A stretch of 64,000 nucleotides of DNA from NCBI GenBank assembly GCA_037042915.1, contig CM073201.1, positions 1,612,001 to 1,676,000 on the forward strand, given 5' to 3'. The notes below the pieces were generated by a model. That model ran no database searches. It was not told where the DNA came from and was given only the letters and a program-made list of their open reading frames with translations. This stretch comes from Auricularia sp. M13. Taxonomy: Eukaryota; Basidiomycota; Agaricomycetes; Auriculariales; Auriculariaceae. Below, piece after piece: positions 59,148 through 64,000 of this stretch (position 1 is the first letter of the stretch; every line of letters begins with the position of its first letter). The position numbers and the translations under genes were made by a program.

Positions 59148-60134
59148 TCATGGCAGATTGTGGAAGTAGGACAAAGGAGGTTTTGCAAAGCGGAAATTCT
59201 GGGGAATAGAACAGCCTCTGTCCCAGAAGTCCGATGCGCCGTCATTCTGAGTCCTCGAGCACCACCAGCGCATATGCCAATCGCAGGGGATGGTGTCAAA
59301 GTCCATCCGCACGCGTGTGTCTGAATCGCAGGCATCTCCCAACGCCTCGGCATAGATGTCGGCATTCGCGAACTGCGGCTCATCACCGTTGTCCATGAGG
59401 ATGAGCAATAAGCGCTGCAGCAACGGCAGACTGTCCAGAACATCCTCGGTAAGACAGAAGATGAAGTCCGCGGCGTGCTCCGCAAAAAGCGCGTCTTGCT
59501 CGTGAAGAACACTGACAGCGACATGCGTCAACGTCTTGCAATCCAACAGCGCGTCGGGCCAGCAGTCCACGGGGAAGTTTCGCACCAGAAGATGCGTGAG
59601 GTTTCGATACGGCAGCCGCATATTGATCGTCTGCCCCCGGCAGCTGTGGTCGTAGATGATCATGAGCTCTTCCAGAACATCCCCGTCGTGGATGTCCCCA
59701 AAGTTGGCCACAACGCCCGCGTTAAGCGCCAGGACTGAGACCTTGAGCTTGGTGGGGTTATCGCGGAACCATTCAAGACAACGGAACACCTCCAGCAGCT
59801 CTCGCACAGATATCTGTCGATGAGACCAGTCCCACCACAGCGCTCTGACGTTGTTCGCGAAAAATTGTCGGCCGTGGCGCGTGATCAGCTCGTCAATGGA
59901 ATTCCAATGTCGAGGCTCTCGCCAACGCAATACGCGAAACCGTTGCTTATCGACTTCAGCGTAAATTGCACGGCATACAAGCGCAAGGTTCCGCGCGCAG
60001 GAGGGGCTGGATTCTACGGCCAAGTGCACAATTCCCAGGACGAGCTCGACGGGGAGTGTAACTTTCGTCGACTGGATCCTCCGCACGCGGAACAGCGGCG
60101 CCAGCGCGCCGTCGTGGCTTCCGACGCGCCCCAT
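59148..60134 (-). CDS. F-box-like protein of unknown target
   Basis: A single-exon frame from the ATG at 60134 (the first in frame; the frame itself stays open to 60245) gives 328 residues. An F-box-like start, VTLPVELVLGIVHLAVESS...ARNLALVCRAIYAEV, lies near residues 23-60. It is followed by repeats of the kind found in basidiomycete F-box proteins (LEELMIIYD, LTHLLVRNFP, LTHVAVSVLH, LPLLQRLLLILMD). Such proteins recruit substrates to SCF ubiquitin ligases and occur in large lineage-specific sets in these fungi. No further specificity can be read. The neighbouring genes are unrelated. Confidence 0.75.
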   Translation of the reverse strand: MGRVGSHDGALAPLFRVRRIQSTKVTLPVELVLGIVHLAVESSPSCARNLALVCRAIYAEVDKQRFRVLRWREPRHWNSIDELITRHGRQFFANNVRALWWDWSHRQISVRELLEVFRCLEWFRDNPTKLKVSVLALNAGVVANFGDIHDGDVLEELMIIYDHSCRGQTINMRLPYRNLTHLLVRNFPVDCWPDALLDCKTLTHVAVSVLHEQDALFAEHAADFIFCLTEDVLDSLPLLQRLLLILMDNGDEPQFANADIYAEALGDACDSDTRVRMDFDTIPCDWHMRWWCSRTQNDGASDFWDRGCSIPQNFRFAKPPLSYFHNLP

Positions 60135-60389
60135 TTGAAGAGGTTGAGCGCGCAGGTAAAGATGCGGCAGAAACGGCGACAGCGTGAGGATGCGTAGTAG
60201 CCACACGCTGCCAGCTTGCGGCGGTTGTTGCCGATGAGCAGCCAAGAAATTGCAGGAGCATAGTCAGTTCGATCCTGCTATGCAGATGGCGCGAGGACCT
60301 TGAATACTCCATTACGTCTCACATCCACTGGTGAGGCACTTTCAACTCTGTTCTATTATACAGGCCAGAGGTATAGGTGGCTGAAACGC

Positions 60390-62444
60390 TCAATGCGAAG
60401 GACCGGACAGGCCTGCAGCGATTTGCCTGGCCTTCGCCAGTTCGGTCTCGATGGCCTGAATATCCTTTTCTCGCCTCTCGGCACCTTCTAACATGCGGTC
60501 GCACAGGCGCTGAGGCACAACGAAGACGCTCTCGTTCAGACATCGCAAAAAGTCGCGCTGGTGACATCACATGAGCACTCCTCAAGGAGACCAGAACAGG
60601 ATGCAGATGCCGCACCTGCACGTCGCGCGCAAGACCCTCCCCTACACGTCTCCAATCAGCCCACCACGCTTTCTGCGCCTTCTCCCATCTTCCGATGGCC
60701 CAGCGGAGAACGGACACTGCGACAAGCGCCGCGATGCCAACGGCGGTGGCGCCGTCGACGTAATGCGCGGCCCAGGCAACATAAGAGCTTGCTACGCCGC
60801 CAGCAGAGAACGCGAGTGCGTTGCGCACGAGCTGCTGTGCGCGACGGTGCAGTACAGCGGTCGGTGCGCCGATAAGTTCGCGCCGCGAGATGATGGGGCC
60901 GGTCAGAGTGTCGCGCGTAATCAATGCGGCTGGAAGAGCCTTGAGCTGCTCTAGCTCATTGAGCAGGATTGTCGAGCGGTGTGGGGGCGGAAGTGACGCG
61001 AGCAAGGTGTCTGTCCTGTCCTCGAAGCGTGTCTTGGACGCTTGGAGAAGGCCGGCGTGGAATGCCAGCTATATCGTCAAGCGAATCAGCATATACTACA
61101 CAGGCGGCGTAATGACGCACCCTTTTCTCCAGCTCAGCACACCATGAACCGTCCACTGCGTTCTTGACGATATAACCAAGGTCGTCGACGTTCAGTGGGA
61201 CCTGCCACCACCGCAGACCGTCCATGACCGCGGCAACACCCTCTTCGGCTTTCTTCACCTGAGTTGCAACAGTGCCGGGTTCATCGCCATCTTTCCCAGC
61301 ACGCGCTCTACCAAGAGAAACTTCTCCCGGTCGATGGCGAATTGCAGGGCCTCAGCGTCCTTCCGCAGAGCTTCGACCTCCGCCCGTGCGTTCGTTGCGG
61401 CTGTGTCACATTCAGCTACAGCTGCCTGCGAGACGAAGATGGCAATGTGGGCCAGGCGATCTCGTGGAGCAACAGACATTTCTGTCTCGATTGCGTCGAG
61501 AAGCGGGGAGATGTGGGAGTCCATGTAAAGCTCCTGGAAACTTTGCACGGCGCGCGGATTACGTGTATCGCGTATGACGTCCAGAGCGCGACTTGCACTC
61601 TCCGAGTCAACGAGGTGTACTCTGCCGTTGGCGGCGGCGACGTCCAGCCTCAAGTGTTCGCGCAGACCAGCTGTAAGCAAAGCGCGGCCGCGAGCAGATG
61701 TGCACATGGGATTGTTGATCACTATGCGCGCCGTTGGATGTAGCCTTAGAGTGTCGAGAAGAGGGAAGGAATGGAGTTGCAGGCCGGAGAGGACGATGAG
61801 CGGGATGTCGCTTTGGAGCAAATCGAGCACCGCAGCGTCGTCTTTGCGCGCTATCTCGAGCACCTCGCTGTTCAATCGTCGCAGCCATGAGACATCCAAC
61901 CTCAGCTCCGATGTGTCCAGTCCGTGCTGCGTGCCATGTCTGTATTCCCAGCGGTCTCAATGACAGATTAAATAGAGAAGGTATGGGCGCACACACCGTA
62001 TGAACAGGCGGCCGTTGCCAGCCTGCGAGTCCCAGCGCTCCTTCAGGGTTTGTCTTGCTTGCTCGTCGGATGAGAGGGGGTCGTCCAGGAGCGCGGTGAC
62101 GAGCTCCTTAGCGCGAGCGGCGTCGTCCCACTCGAGCACTGCGACCTTTGAAACTCTATGCCAGCCGGGGAGGCAACGCAAAGCAACGCACCACCAATGC
62201 GTGCCGTCTGCCGCTTGGCCCCATGCTCGACTATCGCCAAGGCCTCGTTCGTGCTCCAGCGCGTGAGCGTGTCCCAGCGCTGCGCGAGACTGGAGCCCGG
62301 CGGCAGCGTCCGCGAGACTAGGGACTGCACATCGTTCAGCACGGGGATGGCGCGCGCGAGCAGGTCTGCATGGGAGTGTGCGGCGCGTGCGGGCACTAAG
62401 GAGCGTGTGTGGGCGCGGCTGACGGCGCGTCTGACGAAGTTCAT
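60390..62444 (-). CDS. Mitochondrial membrane protein, possibly Mmc1-like (apparent frameshift)
   Basis: Exons were assembled from the ATG at 62444 (MNFVRRAVSRAHTRSLVPARAA, a likely mitochondrial presequence) to the TGA at 60390. Central region: LIVLSGLQLHSFPLLDTLRL, PRAVQSFQELYMDSHISPLL, and a coiled-coil-like stretch ARAEVEALRKDAEALQFAI. C-terminal part: TILLNELEQLKALP, the membrane segment TAVGIAALVAVSVLRWAIG, then RRVGEGLARDVQ and a charged tail. The gene layout resembles fungal Mmc1 proteins as I remember them; the identification is tentative. At about 61264 the frame goes from NPALLQ to TQVKKAEEGVAAV only by a -1 shift (AAA read as AA). At about 62154 either a 32-nt intron or another missing G is needed. 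The first exon faces CUS2, 50 bp away. Confidence 0.7.
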
Positions 62445-62494
62445 GCCAGCGCCGGAACTCCGATGGCCGCTCATTCCACCTCGCTTCACTCGCA
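62445..62494. promoter_or_regulatory. 50-bp head-to-head intergenic region
   Basis: Only 50 bp separate the start codons of the Mmc1-like gene (-) and the CUS2 gene (+). Transcription of one or both must start inside the other gene's 5' region, unless leaders are nearly absent or start codons lie further downstream. Confidence 0.55.
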
Positions 62495-63913
62495 ATGTCG
62501 GCACCCGCGCCTCCGCCGGGCCCGGGGTCGGTGAACGGGATGCCGTTCGACGTCGACGACCCGCATATCCATTTCTCGAGAGAGACCGGCCGGTGGGAGT
62601 ACGAGGACGAGGACGGCAACACGCTCGAATGGGACATGGTCAAGAGCGCCTGGCTGCCCGTCGTACGTACTCAGTTACAGCATTCAATGGCACTGAACAC
62701 TCGCAGGTCGACGACGAGCTGCTGAAGAAACAGCAGGCCGCATATTCCGTGGCGGGCGTGGACGAAGAGGCACGTCGACCGCTAGCTGCAACTCCCTTAT
62801 GCTCACCTGCTCGCGACTCACAGGCGCCCGCCCTCGAGCCGCGTGCCAAAAAGCGCAAAAAGGAGGACGACCCGGACGCGCCGGTCAACATCAAGCGCAA
62901 GAAGGGCGCCGCGGCAGCGCCCAAGCCACAGGTCTCGAAGAACACGGCGGTCTACGTGACGCGCCTCCCGCCCGACGCGACCAAGGACGAAATTGTCGAG
63001 CGCTTCTCCAAGTTCGGCGTCATCATGGAGGACGACCAGGGCGAGCCCAAGGTCAAGATGTATGCGCGCGAGGACGGCACCTTCAACGGCGAGGCGCTCG
63101 TCGTATATTTCAAGGAGGAGTCCGTCTCGCTGGCCGTTACTATGCTCGACGACGCCGAGTTGCGGCTCGGCGACGACAAGACGCGTATGGGCGTGCAGAA
63201 GGCCGACTTTACGCACAAGCAGCCGCACCAGGCAGAAGTCAAGGACACCGCACCACGCGTCGTGGACAAGAAGAAGGCGACAAAACGGATCGGGAAAATG
63301 CAAAGGTACGCCTCAACTTCTCTTGATATCCTAACTTTGACCTCTGAATGTTTCACCTGAGTAGAAAGATAGATGAATGGGGTTCCGACGACGACTTTGG
63401 ACCGATGAAAGAAGCCCCGAAGAAAGCTGGTCCGGAGAGCACTTCACGCGTAGTTGTGCTCAAACATATGTTCTCTCTTGCCGAGCTGGACGAGGACGCC
63501 TCGCTTCTCCTCGACCTCAAGGAGGACGTTCGAGAAGAGTGTTCCAACCTCGGCGATGTCACAAACGTTGTCTTATACGACGTGCGTCTCCACTCTACAA
63601 ACGGGCGCATTGACTGACTCATTCGACGAGTAGAAAGAGCCCGATGGGATCATGACCGTGAAGTTTCGAGATCCCGTCAGCGCCCAGGCTTGTGTCATAG
63701 TCTGTCGTTCTTCTAGCTAGCTTCACGCGCGGAACTAATAAGCAGTTGCAGAAAATGAACGGCCGTTTCTTTGGCGGGCGACGCATCGAAGCATGGGTAT
63801 ATGACGGCAAGCAGCGGTACCGTCGAACAGGAGACCGCAACGCGGAAGACGGAGAAGAGGATGAGAAGGCGCGTCTGGATGCTTTCTCCGAGTGGCTCAT
63901 GCAGGGCGAGTGA
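62495..63913 (+). CDS. CUS2: Splicing factor CUS2/Tat-SF1 (U2 snRNP-associated)
   Basis: Six exons: 62495-62662, 62707-62769, 62824-63305, 63365-63581, 63634-63699 and 63752-63913, encoding 385 residues in phase. Two RRM domains are seen. The first is TAVYVTRLPPDATKDEIVERF...GEALVVYFKEESVSLAVTMLDDAEL...MGVQKADF. The second is a UHM-type one, RVVVLKHMFSLAEL...GDVTNVVLYDKEPDGIMTVKF...ACVIKMNGRFFGGRRIEAWVYDG. The N-terminus has FSRETGRWEYEDEDGNTLEWD, a feature of Tat-SF1. The protein helps U2 snRNA/SF3 function in prespliceosome formation. The intron 62770-62823 would use a GC donor (GAG|GCACGT); it is 54 nt without a stop, so the unspliced form also reads through, adding 18 residues. Confidence 0.93.
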
Positions 63914-64000
63914 TATGCTCTGGGGTATGTTTTGCATAACAATGTACAAGTTGGGTGAACAAGTGAAATATAATCGATCGCAGCAGCTGCACAACTCTGC
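63914..64000. other. 3' flank of CUS2
   Basis: 87 bp to the window edge, AT-richer than the coding part. No feature beyond the probable 3' UTR. Confidence 0.5.

Noticed and set aside
62140-62175. A second missing base in the Mmc1-like gene
   Set aside because: A 32-nt intron would also restore the frame, so it was not counted among the seven breaks.
1-64000. tRNA, rRNA, CRISPR or bacterial-type elements
   Set aside because: I found no cloverleaf-like sequence, rRNA segment or spaced repeat array. The window is eukaryotic and protein-coding.

Overview
The window is ordinary nuclear DNA of an intron-rich basidiomycete fungus, probably Agaricomycotina. The evidence is short introns (mostly 45-65 nt with GT-AG ends), GC-rich coding sequence, closely packed genes on both strands, and fungal-specific products (class IV chitin synthase, GH18 chitinase, Medusa-like DUF7082 protein, HbrB/Bit61). 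Exons were assembled by hand from splice signals, reading phase and family similarity recalled from knowledge. No database search was run.

Layout. 0-8 kb: a single-pass membrane protein with a Pro/Ser/Thr-rich outer part, then a 1,591-residue Sec7/PH protein of the Syt1 type. 8-12 kb: GH18 chitinase and thymidylate synthase, divergent. 12-16 kb: UPF2 (nonsense-mediated decay). 16-19 kb: a leucine-rich-repeat protein. 19-25 kb: class IV chitin synthase divergent from a protein phosphatase. 25-30 kb: an Ala/Lys-rich basic protein and a PIF1 helicase. 30-32 kb: non-coding DNA with a 499-bp hAT-like MITE. 32-42 kb: a giant Tag1-like DUF3712 membrane protein. 42-46 kb: mitochondrial LETM1-domain protein, calmodulin and probable Mediator Med27. 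46-49 kb: Medusa-like regulator. 49-51 kb: no confident gene. 51-55 kb: WDR83/MORG1 and gamma-glutamyltransferase, divergent. 55-59 kb: HbrB/Bit61 (TORC2) head to head with QRI7. 59-64 kb: an F-box protein, a mitochondrial Mmc1-like membrane protein, and CUS2/Tat-SF1 head to head with it.

The genes are unrelated housekeeping and cell-wall functions. I see no metabolic or defence cluster. The unusual signals are: the MITE with a perfect 8-bp target duplication; micro-exons of 7, 12 and 11 nt in calmodulin and 8 nt in chitinase; two candidate GC-AG introns; very short head-to-head promoters (50 and 84 bp between start codons); and seven places in six genes where a conserved reading frame continues only after a -1 shift. 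Each shift is explained by one base missing from a run of identical bases. Sequence error is therefore the default reading, although the one in UPF2 lies exactly on a canonical-looking slippery heptamer.
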